Shown here in pieces: positions 37,487 through 47,202 of a DNA stretch of 64,000 bases. The notes below the pieces were generated by a model. It made no database searches. It was not told where the DNA came from and saw only the letters and a program-made list of their open reading frames with translations. How positions within the stretch are numbered: the stretch's first letter is position 1; each line of letters opens with the position of its first letter. Origin of the DNA: Oceanomicrobium pacificus (GTDB lineage: Bacteria; Pseudomonadota; Alphaproteobacteria; Rhodobacterales; Rhodobacteraceae); contig NZ_WUWG01000001.1 in assembly GCF_009833495.1 (NCBI RefSeq), positions 806,001-870,000 on the forward strand, written 5' to 3'. The translations under genes and the position numbers were made by a program.

Positions 37487-38743
37487 ATGTCGGATGAGAC
37501 GCAGGAGGAGGATGGGGCAGCCATGGCGCATGCGCCCCGCCGGGTGCTCGTCGTCGATGACAGCGCCTCGCAGCGCCGGATGATGCGCTACCTGCTGGAG
37601 GGGCGCGGTCTGGCCGTGGAGGAGGCGGAGAGCGGACGCGCCGCCCTCGATCTGGTGGCGCAAACGCCCGTCGATCTGGTGCTGAGCGACTGGATGATGC
37701 CCGATATGGACGGGCTCGACTTCTGCCGCGCCTATCGCCGGCATCCGCCCGAGAAACAGGGCTATGTCATCCTCGTCACCGCGCGGGAGGAAAAGTCAGA
37801 CCCGGCCATGGGGCTCGATGCGGGCGCGGACGATTTCCTGCGCAAACCGGTGGACCCGTCGGAGTTCCATGCCCGCGTCCGGGCCGGGCTGCGCATTCTC
37901 GATGCGCGCGACGCGCTGTCGGCCGCGCGCCTGAAAGCAGAGAAGGCCCTCCATGAAGTCAAGGCGCTCTACCGCCGGATCGACCGCGATCTGGAGGATG
38001 CGGCGCGGCTCCAGCATTCGCTGGTGCCCGAGCGCGCGATCGAGGTCCGCGGCGGGCGGGTGGAACTGCTATTGCAGCCCGCGCACCATATCGGCGGCGA
38101 TCTGGTCGGCACGTTCGAGATCACCCGCGAACAGGTCGTCATCTATGCGATCGACGTGTCCGGGCACGGCATCCCTTCGGCGCTGTTGACCGCGCGCCTG
38201 TCCAACTATTTCAGCCCCAACAATCGGCGCCAGAATATCGCGGTGGAAATCAGGGCGGACGGCACGCCGGGGTTGCGCCGCCCCGACGCGATTGCCCGCA
38301 GCCTGTCGGAGCGGATGTTCCAGGAACTGGACACGGACCTCTATTTCACGCTCGCCTATGCCGATATCGACCTCGATAGCGGCGCGGCGCGGCTGGTGCA
38401 GGCGGGGCATCCGCACCCGCTCCTGTTGCACCCGGACGGGGCGATCACGCCGATCGGCGACGGGGGCGCGCCGATCGGGCTGGTGGAGCATGTCCCGTTC
38501 GAGATGTTCACTGCCCGGGTGCCTCCGGGCGGCGGTTTGCTGCTCGTCTCGGATGGGATGACGGAGTGCCTCGACCGGGAGGGCGCGGAACTGGGAGAGG
38601 CCGGACTGATCGCGCTGCTGTCGGGTGCGGATTTCCGCGCCCCCGGACTGCTCGACCGGCTCCATGCGCGGCTCCGCGACCATTGCCCGGCGGCAGAAGA
38701 CAGCGATGATATTTCCGCGATTTTGTTCCTGCGCGATCCTTGA
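37487..38743 (+). CDS. Receiver-PP2C serine phosphatase (RsbU/SpoIIE type)
   Basis: A 418-residue regulator: receiver domain (about 18-137; D68 in LSDWMMPDMDG, K120 in LRKPVD), a coiled-coil linker (about 140-180) and a PP2C-SpoIIE phosphatase domain (about 190-415; metal-binding aspartates in GGDLVG, AIDVSGHG and VSDGMTE). In partner switches such enzymes dephosphorylate the STAS protein when their receiver is phosphorylated. It is divergent from the GT2 gene with about 153 bases between starts. The ATG at 37487 follows CAGGAG; a GTG at 37400 and ATG at 37523 are alternatives. No histidine kinase for its receiver domain is in the locus. Confidence 0.9.
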   Translation: MSDETQEEDGAAMAHAPRRVLVVDDSASQRRMMRYLLEGRGLAVEEAESGRAALDLVAQTPVDLVLSDWMMPDMDGLDFCRAYRRHPPEKQGYVILVTAREEKSDPAMGLDAGADDFLRKPVDPSEFHARVRAGLRILDARDALSAARLKAEKALHEVKALYRRIDRDLEDAARLQHSLVPERAIEVRGGRVELLLQPAHHIGGDLVGTFEITREQVVIYAIDVSGHGIPSALLTARLSNYFSPNNRRQNIAVEIRADGTPGLRRPDAIARSLSERMFQELDTDLYFTLAYADIDLDSGAARLVQAGHPHPLLLHPDGAITPIGDGGAPIGLVEHVPFEMFTARVPPGGGLLLVSDGMTECLDREGAELGEAGLIALLSGADFRAPGLLDRLHARLRDHCPAAEDSDDISAILFLRDP

Positions 38744-38838
38744 AAGCCGGGTGCGAACGGTCACCTAGAGAATCGGACACACACCCAAGGGCGCCGGCCG
38801 TCGCAGCCGGTAGCCCGCCATCTGACAGGAGGACGCAC

Positions 38839-39495
<657 letters not shown>

Positions 39496-39511
39496 CGGGC
39501 ATGGGCCACGG

Positions 39512-39533
39512 CACCGGCGCGTCAGCGCCGGTG
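39512..39533. terminator. Hairpin between peroxiredoxin and MATE genes
   Basis: CACCGGCGC (39512-39520) pairs with GCGCCGGTG (39525-39533) around GTCA. It overlaps the MATE gene stop (39522-39524) and lies 16 bases after the peroxiredoxin stop, between convergent genes. No T-run is present; likely a bidirectional end. Confidence 0.5.
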
Positions 39534-40934
39534 ACCGAACAGCTGCAGCCAGCGGATGCGGGCAGAGAAGCGGTGTTTCGGCCCCGCCGTCCCGCCAGCC
39601 GCGCTTTCCGCAATCACGCGGCGGACCATCAGGGCCGATAGCGCGGCAAAAATCACCCCGCCGGCCATCAGGCCGATCAACACACCGGGCGCGCCGAACC
39701 ACTGCGCGCCGAGCCAGACGAGCGGCACCGTGCCGAGCGTGTTCCGCCCCCAGTTGACGAGCGTCGAGTAGAACGGGTGGCCAAGATTGTTGAACCCCGC
39801 ATTGCCGACGAAGATCACCCCGTTGAAGAACCAGGCCAGCGACAGCGGCCCGCAGAAGAGGAAGAGCAGCACCCGCGTCTCCCCTTCGGCCTGAAACAGG
39901 GCGGCCAGCGGCTCGCGCAGGGCAAACAGGGCTGCCGAGACGGCCAGCGTGTAGAGGCCGGTGAAGAGGATTCCCTCGCGATAGGCAAACCGCACCCGGT
40001 CGAACTGGCCGGCACCTGCATTCTGGCCGACGATTGGCCCGATCGCGCCCGAGAGCGCGAAGATCACGCAAAACGCCACAGGCGTCAGCCGCCCGACAAT
40101 CGCCATGCCCGCGACCGCATCCTCGCCGAAGGCCGCCATGGCGCGGGTCACATAGGCCGTGCCGACCGGCGTTGCCAGATTGGTCAGGATCGCGGGCACG
40201 GCCAGACCGGCGATCGGCGCGATATCGGCCCGGAGCGCCGCCCCGTCGAACCGCGCGAAACCGCCATAGTGGCGGACAACGGGATAGAGCGAGACGAACA
40301 GGATCGTCACCCGCGCCAGCACCGAGGCGATGGCCGCCCCGTCGAGCCCCAGCCCCAGCCCGAAAATCAGGATCGGATCGAGCACCGCATTGACCGCTCC
40401 GCCCGCAACGGTCGCATACATGGCGCGCCGCGCATCGCCATGCGCGCGCAGGATCGCGCCGCCGGCCATGCCCACCATCAGGAGCGGCATGGAGGGAATG
40501 ATGATCCGCAGGTAGCGCAGGGCCAGATCGGCGGTTTCCCCTGTCGCGCCGACCAGCGCGAGCAGGGGCCGCAGGTTCAGCCATACGAGCCCTGCCACGA
40601 GGATGCCGACCACCACCCCGAAGACCATGATGTTTGTCGCGCGCTGGCGCACATGCTCAAGATCGCCCGCGCCCAGCGACCGCGCGATCAGCACGCCGGC
40701 CGCGATCGAGACACCGATCGAGACGGAGGTGGTCGAGAAGAGGATCGCACCGGCATAGCCGATGGCGGCGGCGAGCGCGTCATTGCCGAGCATCGAGATG
40801 AAGATCATGTCGACGAAATCGACCAGAAAGATCGCCAGAAGCCCGATCGAGGCTGTGAAAGACATGGTGGAGACGTGGCGCATCAGGCTGCCGTCCAAGA
40901 AGACCGCCCGTTCGCTCTGTCCGTCCTGCGCCAT
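39522..40934 (-). CDS. MATE-family multidrug efflux transporter
   Basis: An inner-membrane antiporter of 470 residues with about twelve hydrophobic segments in two homologous halves (second half from about 235). Family features include the early MSFTASIGLLAIFLVDFVDMIFIS and PVGTAYVTRAMAAFGEDAVAG at the start of the second half. MATE pumps expel cationic drugs or metabolites using proton or sodium gradients; substrate is unknown. gltX ends 35 bases upstream on the same strand, so it may be transcribed together with nadE and gltX. Confidence 0.9.
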   Translation of the reverse strand: MAQDGQSERAVFLDGSLMRHVSTMSFTASIGLLAIFLVDFVDMIFISMLGNDALAAAIGYAGAILFSTTSVSIGVSIAAGVLIARSLGAGDLEHVRQRATNIMVFGVVVGILVAGLVWLNLRPLLALVGATGETADLALRYLRIIIPSMPLLMVGMAGGAILRAHGDARRAMYATVAGGAVNAVLDPILIFGLGLGLDGAAIASVLARVTILFVSLYPVVRHYGGFARFDGAALRADIAPIAGLAVPAILTNLATPVGTAYVTRAMAAFGEDAVAGMAIVGRLTPVAFCVIFALSGAIGPIVGQNAGAGQFDRVRFAYREGILFTGLYTLAVSAALFALREPLAALFQAEGETRVLLFLFCGPLSLAWFFNGVIFVGNAGFNNLGHPFYSTLVNWGRNTLGTVPLVWLGAQWFGAPGVLIGLMAGGVIFAALSALMVRRVIAESAAGGTAGPKHRFSARIRWLQLFGHRR

Positions 40935-40969
40935 GACCGCCCCCCTTTCGCTCGCGCGTCCGGCCGAGC

Positions 40970-42298
40970 CTAGCCTGCCTGTTGCGGCGGCGCCATCAGG
41001 AGCGGCATCAGCTTGCGCATGTCAGGCCCATGGTCGCGTCCGGTGAGCGCGCGGCGCAGCGGCAGGAAGAGTCCCTTGCCCTTGCGGCCCGTCGCGGCTT
41101 TCACCGCACCCGTCCAGTCGGACCATGTGGCCTCGGTCCAGGGCTGTTCGGGCAGGAGTGTCAGCGCGGTTGCGACGAAGTCGCGGTCCTCATCGGCCAC
41201 AACCGGTGCCGTGCCGTCGCGGCAGAGCGCCCACCAATCCGCGATTTCGGCCCGTGTGGCGACATTCTCTCCGATCGCATCCCAGAACGGGGCGGCCAGA
41301 TCGTCCGGCACGCCGGCACGGGCCAGGTCGTCCGCGACCGCCGTCAGCGGCAACTGGTGCAGAAGCCGCGCCGACAGGGCCGGCAGGTCGTCGGGGTCGA
41401 GCTTCGTCGGGGCCGCCCCGAACCGCGACAGGTCGAACCCGTCGGCAAGCGCGGCCAGTTCGGTCTGCAGGTCCACCGGATCGGAGGAACCAAGACGTGC
41501 CATCAGCGACAGGAGTGCCATCGGCTCGACACCGGCGGCCCGCAGGTCGCGCAGCGCCAGCGTGCCGAGTCGTTTCGACAAGGCCTCCCCGCCCGGACCG
41601 GTCAGGAGGGAATGGTGCGCGAACCGCGGCGGGGTTGCGCCCAGCGCGTCCATGATCTGGATCTGGGTGGCGGTGTTTGTCACATGGTCCGCGCCGCGCA
41701 CCACATCCGTGATCCCCAACTCGCTGTCATCGACAACGGAGGCAAGCGTATAGAGCACCTGCCCGTCGCCGCGGATCAGCACCGGATCGGACAGGCTCGC
41801 CGCATCCACCGATTGCGGACCGAGGATCGCATCGTCCCATTCGATCCGGTCATGATCGAGTTTGAAACGCCAGTGTGACGGACGCTCGGCCCGCAGCGCA
41901 TCCTTCTCTGCGTCGCTGAGTGCCAGCGCCGCACGGTCATAGACGGGCGGTTTGCCCATCGCGAGCTGCTTCTTGCGTTTCAGGTCCAGTTCCACCGGCG
42001 TCTCGAAACATTCATAGAGCCGCCCGTCCGCCCGCAGCCGGTCGGCGGCCGCGGCATAGCGGTCGAGCCGGTCGGACTGGATGACTTCCTCGTCCCAGTC
42101 GAGCCCGAGCCAGCGCAGGTCCTCGCGGATCGCATCCTTGAACGCGTCCGTCGACCGCTCCGGGTCCGTATCGTCGAGGCGCAGGATGAACCGCCCCCCC
42201 GGCGCTTTGCGGGCAATCAGCGCATTGAAGAGCGCCGCGCGCAGGTTGCCGACATGCAGATAGCCGGTGGGCGACGGGGCGAAACGGGTGGTGGTCAT
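40970..42298 (-). CDS. gltX: Glutamyl-tRNA synthetase
   Basis: Charges tRNA-Glu (and possibly tRNA-Gln as mischarged precursor) in the cytoplasm. The 442-residue protein has the class I HIGH motif as FAPSPTGYLHVGN (residues 6-18) and the KMSKS motif as ALSKRLG near residue 239. Length is near the lower end for GluRS (typically 440-490). Many alphaproteobacteria carry two gltX copies; whether this is the only one is not visible. It follows nadE on the same strand with 57 bases between them. Confidence 0.94.
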   Translation of the reverse strand: MTTTRFAPSPTGYLHVGNLRAALFNALIARKAPGGRFILRLDDTDPERSTDAFKDAIREDLRWLGLDWDEEVIQSDRLDRYAAAADRLRADGRLYECFETPVELDLKRKKQLAMGKPPVYDRAALALSDAEKDALRAERPSHWRFKLDHDRIEWDDAILGPQSVDAASLSDPVLIRGDGQVLYTLASVVDDSELGITDVVRGADHVTNTATQIQIMDALGATPPRFAHHSLLTGPGGEALSKRLGTLALRDLRAAGVEPMALLSLMARLGSSDPVDLQTELAALADGFDLSRFGAAPTKLDPDDLPALSARLLHQLPLTAVADDLARAGVPDDLAAPFWDAIGENVATRAEIADWWALCRDGTAPVVADEDRDFVATALTLLPEQPWTEATWSDWTGAVKAATGRKGKGLFLPLRRALTGRDHGPDMRKLMPLLMAPPQQAG

Positions 42299-42355
42299 GG
42301 CGGGTCCCCTTTGGGAGTTCGGTCCGGCCGCGCGGCGGGCCGGGGCAATGAACGG

Positions 42356-44014
42356 TCAGGACGGGTCGCGGAACCGGTTGACGATCGGATAGCGCCGGTC
42401 GAGCCAGAAGGCCTTGTGCGACAGGCGCGGGCCGGGCGCAGACTGGAACCGCTTATACTCGGAGATATAGATCAGATGCTCCACGCGGCGCACCGTTTCG
42501 GGATCGTGCCCGGCGGCCACGCAATCAGCAACGGACGCATCCTGCTCGATCAGCAGGTCGAGGATCGCGTCGAGCGTCTCATAGGGCGGAAGGCTGTCCT
42601 CGTCCTTCTGGTCCTCGCGCAACTCGGCCGAAGGCGGCTTGGTGATGATCCGCTCGGGGATCACCGCGCCTTCCGGACCCATCATCCAGTCGCGGAAATT
42701 CCGGTTCCGCCAGCGGCAGGTCTCGAAGACGCGGGTCTTGTACAGGTCCTTGATCGGATTGTAGCCGCCCGCCATGTCGCCATAGATCGTGGCATAGCCG
42801 ACCGCGACCTCCGACTTGTTGCCGGTGGTCAGCAGCATCTCGCCAAACTTGTTGGACAGCGCCATCAGGTAGAGCCCGCGCAGGCGCGACTGGATGTTTT
42901 CTTCCGTCAGGCCCGGCTCCTGCCCCTCGAAGAGCGGCGCGAGTGTTTCCGTGACGGCAGCCCGCGCGCTTCCGATCGACACCTCGTCGAGCCGGCAGCC
43001 CAGCGCAGCGGCAAGTGCGGCCGCATCCTCCAGCGAATGGGCGGAGGTATATTCGGACGGCAGCATCACGCAGCGCACGTTCTCCGCCCCGATTGCATCG
43101 GCGGCGATGGTGGCCACAAGCGCGCTGTCGATGCCGCCGGACAGGCCCAGAAGCACCTTGCCGAAGCCCGTCTTGCGCAAATAGTCGCGCAGACCCGTGA
43201 CCATGACCCGGTAATCCTGCTCCCATTCGTCCGGGTAGGTCAGCCGGTCGCCGGCATCCGCGCGCCAGCCTTCGGCGGTTTCGGTGAACGCGATCAAGCG
43301 GTCGCCCGTGTCGAAGACCGGCATCTGGTGCGCCAGCTGCCCGCCGGGGTTGAGCACGAAAGACCCGCCGTCGAAAATCTGGTCATCCTGCCCGCCCACC
43401 ATGTTGAGATAGACAAGCGGCAATCCGGTCTCGATCACCCGGCTGACCATGATGCTCACGCGGCGGTCGAGCTTGTTGCGATAATAGGGCGACCCGTTCG
43501 GCACCATCAGGATCTGCGCGCCGCTCTCGGCCAGCGTCTCGCAGACATCGCGGTGCCATGCATCCTCGCAGATCGGAAAGCCTACGCGGACAGGCCCGAT
43601 GGAAACGGGCCCCGAAATCGGCCCCTCGTCAAAGACACGCACCTCGTCGAACACATGGGTGTTGGGGCGCTCGTGTTTGCGGATCACCGCGTCGATCCTG
43701 CCGTCGCGCAAGAGGAAATAGGCGTTGTAGAGCCGCCCGCCCTCCATCCAGGGGCCGCCGATGGTGAGCGGCGGGCCATCGGCGACGTCGGCGGCGAGCG
43801 CCTCCAGCCCGGCTTTGACTGCGGCGCAGAAGGCCGGTTTCATCGCCAGATCCTGCGTCTGGTAGCCCGAGAGGAACATTTCCGGCAGGGCCACCAGATC
43901 GGCACCGGCAGCGGTGCCGCGGGCATGGGCCTCGCGCGCCTGCGCGGCATTGCCCGCCAGATCACCGACGGTCGGATTGAGCTGGCACATCAGGATGCGG
44001 AAGCGGTTGGTCAC
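42356..44014 (-). CDS. nadE: Glutamine-dependent NAD+ synthetase
   Basis: Final step of NAD synthesis: amidates deamido-NAD with ammonia taken from glutamine. The 552-residue protein is a fusion of an N-terminal nitrilase-like glutaminase (E45 in LPEMF, K113 in IRKHERP, C149 in PICEDAW) and a C-terminal synthetase with the P-loop SGGIDS (292-297). Both catalytic halves look intact. The start is a GTG at 44014. It is probably the first gene of a nadE-gltX unit. Confidence 0.95.
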   Translation of the reverse strand: MTNRFRILMCQLNPTVGDLAGNAAQAREAHARGTAAGADLVALPEMFLSGYQTQDLAMKPAFCAAVKAGLEALAADVADGPPLTIGGPWMEGGRLYNAYFLLRDGRIDAVIRKHERPNTHVFDEVRVFDEGPISGPVSIGPVRVGFPICEDAWHRDVCETLAESGAQILMVPNGSPYYRNKLDRRVSIMVSRVIETGLPLVYLNMVGGQDDQIFDGGSFVLNPGGQLAHQMPVFDTGDRLIAFTETAEGWRADAGDRLTYPDEWEQDYRVMVTGLRDYLRKTGFGKVLLGLSGGIDSALVATIAADAIGAENVRCVMLPSEYTSAHSLEDAAALAAALGCRLDEVSIGSARAAVTETLAPLFEGQEPGLTEENIQSRLRGLYLMALSNKFGEMLLTTGNKSEVAVGYATIYGDMAGGYNPIKDLYKTRVFETCRWRNRNFRDWMMGPEGAVIPERIITKPPSAELREDQKDEDSLPPYETLDAILDLLIEQDASVADCVAAGHDPETVRRVEHLIYISEYKRFQSAPGPRLSHKAFWLDRRYPIVNRFRDPS

Positions 44015-44223
44015 GCGGGAACTCCGACCGTTGGGACGTGCCTTGGGGCATACAATCGTGGCGGGCGGAATGACAAGGCATTTACAACACAGGCCGCTGA
44101 AACCACCCTTTCACAAAGGATAAATTCGTTGTCAGCCCCAAGCCCAGACCCTAAAGTCCGGCCAAAGCGGCGACCCCGTATCGAGCAAGACCTAATTCGG
44201 CCTTCGGGCCCAAGGGAGTAAAC

Positions 44224-45669
44224 GTGCAAAAACCAGTCCCCACTTCATCTGTGGTTCTTGCCGTCCTGCTCGCCACTGCCGGTTCCGGCATGGCGCAGAA
44301 CGAGACCACGGTTCAGACCAAACAATATGACACCGGCGGTGTCTATGAAGGCGAATTCCTGAACGGACAGCAGCATGGCCAGGGCACCTACCGGCTGCCC
44401 AACGGCTACGAATATACCGGCACTTGGGTCGAGGGGCGCATCGAGGGGGACGGCGTCGCGAAATTTCCCAACGGGTCGGTCTATACGGGCAGCTTCGTCA
44501 ACGGCCGGCCCGAGGGCCAGGGCAAGATCGTCTTTTCCGACGGCGGCACCTATGAGGGCCAGTGGGCCGACGGCAAGATCAACGGCACCGGCATCGCCGT
44601 CTATGCCAACGGCGTCACCTATGAGGGCGAGTTCAAGGATGCGGTGCATCATGGCACCGGCGTGATGACCAGCCCCAACGGCTACCGCTACGAGGGCACA
44701 TGGGTCGACGGGCTGAAGGACGGATCGGGGAAGATCGTCTATCCCGACGGCGCGATCTACGAAGGCGAGCTGAAAGGCGACATCCGCGCCGGCACCGGCT
44801 CGCTGACCCTGCCTGACGGCCTGAGCTATACCGGCGAATGGCGCGAGGGCCAGATCAATGGCACGGGGATTCTCGTGCAGGCCAATGGCGACACGTATGA
44901 AGGCGAACTCGTCAACGGCCAGCGCGAAGGTCAGGGTATTGCCAAATATGCGTCCGGCGACGTCTACGAAGGCAGCTTCTCGGGTGACAAGCGCAACGGC
45001 CAGGGCGTGTTCCGCGGCGCGGACGGCTATGTCTATGACGGCGAATGGGTCGACGGCCGGATCGAGGGCCAGGGCAAGGTCACCTATCCTGACGGGTCGG
45101 TCTATGAGGGCAGCTTCCTCAACGATGTGGCCCATGGCACCGGCAAGATCACCTATCCCGATGGCGGTTCCTACGAAGGCGAGTGGAACAACGGCATCAT
45201 CGAGGGCACCGGTATCGCGCGCTATGCCAACGGTCTGGTCTATGAAGGCGAGTTCAAGAACGCCAAGAACCACGGCAAGGGCAAGATGACCTATGAGGAC
45301 GGTTATCAATATTCCGGTGACTGGAAGGACGGTCTGCGCGACGGCGAAGGCGTCGCAACCTATGCGGACGGCACGGTCTACAAGGGGGCCTTCTCCAACG
45401 GCCAGCGTGACGGGGTCGGCACCATCACCATGCCCGACGGGTTCGAATATACCGGCGCCTGGAAAGGCGGCGAGATCGACGGCGAGGGCGAAGCCAAATA
45501 TCCCAATGGCGACGTCTATTCGGGCCGCTTTGCCAAGGGCCAGCGTCAGGGCAAGGGCGTCATGAAATACGCCACCGGCGAGGAATATGACGGCTACTGG
45601 GCGAACGGCAAACAGGCCACGCAGGAAGAGGCCGAAGCAGCTGACGCGGCGGCGGCCAACAGCCAGTAG
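44224..45669 (+). CDS. Secreted protein with 18 MORN repeats
   Basis: A 481-residue protein from a GTG with AAGGGAGT upstream. Residues 1-24 are a signal peptide (hydrophobic VVLAVLLATAGSG, cleavage after MAQ or MA). Residues 40-453 are exactly 18 tandem 23-residue MORN repeats (Y-x-G-x-W/F-x-x-G-x-x-x-G-x-G), followed by a partial repeat and an Ala/Glu-rich tail. Units alternate between Trp and Phe types. Units 1-9 match units 10-18 in order, so the array arose by duplicating a nine-unit block. MORN arrays form elongated beta-sheet ribbons that bind membranes or proteins; the role of exported bacterial ones is unknown. The gene stands alone between nadE and the photolyase. Confidence 0.9.
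   Translation: MQKPVPTSSVVLAVLLATAGSGMAQNETTVQTKQYDTGGVYEGEFLNGQQHGQGTYRLPNGYEYTGTWVEGRIEGDGVAKFPNGSVYTGSFVNGRPEGQGKIVFSDGGTYEGQWADGKINGTGIAVYANGVTYEGEFKDAVHHGTGVMTSPNGYRYEGTWVDGLKDGSGKIVYPDGAIYEGELKGDIRAGTGSLTLPDGLSYTGEWREGQINGTGILVQANGDTYEGELVNGQREGQGIAKYASGDVYEGSFSGDKRNGQGVFRGADGYVYDGEWVDGRIEGQGKVTYPDGSVYEGSFLNDVAHGTGKITYPDGGSYEGEWNNGIIEGTGIARYANGLVYEGEFKNAKNHGKGKMTYEDGYQYSGDWKDGLRDGEGVATYADGTVYKGAFSNGQRDGVGTITMPDGFEYTGAWKGGEIDGEGEAKYPNGDVYSGRFAKGQRQGKGVMKYATGEEYDGYWANGKQATQEEAEAADAAAANSQ
44341..45582 (+). repeat. 69-base tandem repeat array coding for MORN repeats, duplicated as 9+9
   Basis: Eighteen units of exactly 69 bases without any insertion or deletion. Units 2 and 11 (both with GRIEG), 3 and 12, 4 and 13 (both with GTGIA and YANG), 5 and 14 are especially alike, revealing an internal duplication of 621 bases: 44341-44961 and 44962-45582. 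DNA copies have diverged but protein period is kept. Confidence 0.85.
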
Positions 45670-45675
45670 GTCCGC

Positions 45676-47202
45676 TCAGACCGGGTCCCCCCGGTCGAGC
45701 CGGTCGAGAATGTCCCGGGCCGATGCCAGCGCATCGGCCCGGTCTTTTTCCGCCATCCTGTCCCATGTCCGGTAGATCATCGCCATGCGCGGATTGCCCT
45801 CCATCCGGTCGCGCTGGCGGTCGAGAAAATACCAGTAGAGCGCATTGAACGGACAGGCCCCATCTCCGGCGCGCTGACCCACGGCATAGGTGCAGCCGCT
45901 GCAATAGTCCGACATGCGATCGATATATTTGCCCGACGAGACATAGGGTTTCGAGGCGAAGAGCCCGCCATCGGCAAATTGGCTCATCCCCAGCGTGTTG
46001 GGCGCCTCCACCCATTCCACCGCATCGGCATAGACCGCCAGATACCAGGCATGGACCTGCGCCGGGTCGATCCCGGCCAGCAGCGCAAAATTGCCGGTGA
46101 CCATCAGCCGCTGGATATGGTGCGCATAGGCGCGGTCGCGGGTCTGGCCGAGCGCATCGGCCATGCAGGCCATCTCCGTGTCCGCCGTCCAGTAGAACTC
46201 CGGCAGGTCGCGGCTCTGGCCCAGCGCATTGGATGTCAGATAGTCCGGCCCCTGCAGGTCATAGACCCCGCGGACGAACTCGCGCCAGCCGAGGATCTGG
46301 CGGATGAACCCCTCCGCCGCGTTGAGCGGCGCGTCGCCGGCTTCCCACGCCGCCGCGGCCCGCTTGCACAGGTCAAGCGGGTCCAGAAGGCCGAGGTTCA
46401 GATAGGGCGACAGGACCGCGTGCCAGAGCGTCGGCTGGCCCTGCAGCATTGCGTCCTGATAGGTCCCGAAATCGCGCAGGCACTCTGCGAAGAAATGCAC
46501 GGCCGCGGCTTCGGCATCGCCGCGTGTCACCGCCCAACCGAACCCGTCGAGCGTGCCGTAGCCGTCCGGGTAGCGGTCGGCAATCATGTCGATCACCCCC
46601 TGCGTCACCGCATCGGGGCTGACGGTGAAGGGTTTCGGGATGAACAGATCGTCCGAGGCGGGCTTGCGATTCTCCGCATCATAGTTCCATTCGCCACCGG
46701 CCGGTTTGTCGCCATCCATCAGCAGACCGGTTTCGCGGCGCATCTCGCGGTAGAAATATTCCATCCGCAGGGACTTGCGCCCTTCGGCCCAGGCCTCGAA
46801 ACGGGGCCGGTCGCAGATGAAGCGGCGGTCGGGCAGCACGGTGACGGAAAGCGGCAGGTCCTCGATCTCGGTCCGCAGGCGCCAGTCCCCGCAGAGCGTC
46901 GTCAGGACCTCTCCGGCGCCCTGTTCCTCGGCCCGGCGCAAAAGCTCGCCCGATATCGACTGGCTGTTCCCTTCATCGTCGAGCCGCGTATAGGCGACCT
47001 TCCAGCCCGCCTCTTCCAGCTCCTGTGCGAAATGGCGCATGGCCGACAGGAAGAGGACGATCTTCTGCCGGTGGTGCCAGACATATTCCGTCTCTGCCGC
47101 GACCTCCGCCATGACGACAACATCCCGCGCCCTGTCGGCTTCCGCGAGCGCGGACAGGTCGGGCGTCAACTGGTCGCCGAGCACGAGGACAAGCCGGGTC
47201 AC
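45676..47202 (-). CDS. Iron-sulfur bacterial cryptochrome/photolyase (FeS-BCP; PhrB/CryB type)
   Basis: A flavoprotein of 508 residues in the group that includes Agrobacterium PhrB, a (6-4) photolyase, and Rhodobacter CryB. All four cluster cysteines are present with the correct spacing: C346, C434, C437 and C450 (PhrB: 350, 438, 441, 454). The N-terminal Rossmann-like domain (about 1-130) would hold the lumazine antenna, and FAD binds the helical domain. The GTG start at 47202 overlaps the stop of the upstream SDR gene (GTGA), so the two are coupled; the pairing of these genes recurs in related bacteria as far as I recall. It could repair (6-4) photoproducts or act in light signalling. Confidence 0.9.
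   Translation of the reverse strand: MTRLVLVLGDQLTPDLSALAEADRARDVVVMAEVAAETEYVWHHRQKIVLFLSAMRHFAQELEEAGWKVAYTRLDDEGNSQSISGELLRRAEEQGAGEVLTTLCGDWRLRTEIEDLPLSVTVLPDRRFICDRPRFEAWAEGRKSLRMEYFYREMRRETGLLMDGDKPAGGEWNYDAENRKPASDDLFIPKPFTVSPDAVTQGVIDMIADRYPDGYGTLDGFGWAVTRGDAEAAAVHFFAECLRDFGTYQDAMLQGQPTLWHAVLSPYLNLGLLDPLDLCKRAAAAWEAGDAPLNAAEGFIRQILGWREFVRGVYDLQGPDYLTSNALGQSRDLPEFYWTADTEMACMADALGQTRDRAYAHHIQRLMVTGNFALLAGIDPAQVHAWYLAVYADAVEWVEAPNTLGMSQFADGGLFASKPYVSSGKYIDRMSDYCSGCTYAVGQRAGDGACPFNALYWYFLDRQRDRMEGNPRMAMIYRTWDRMAEKDRADALASARDILDRLDRGDPV

Noticed and set aside
44341-45582. Regular repeats as a CRISPR array
   Set aside because: Units are 69 bases, contiguous, in frame and code for MORN repeats; there are no spacers.
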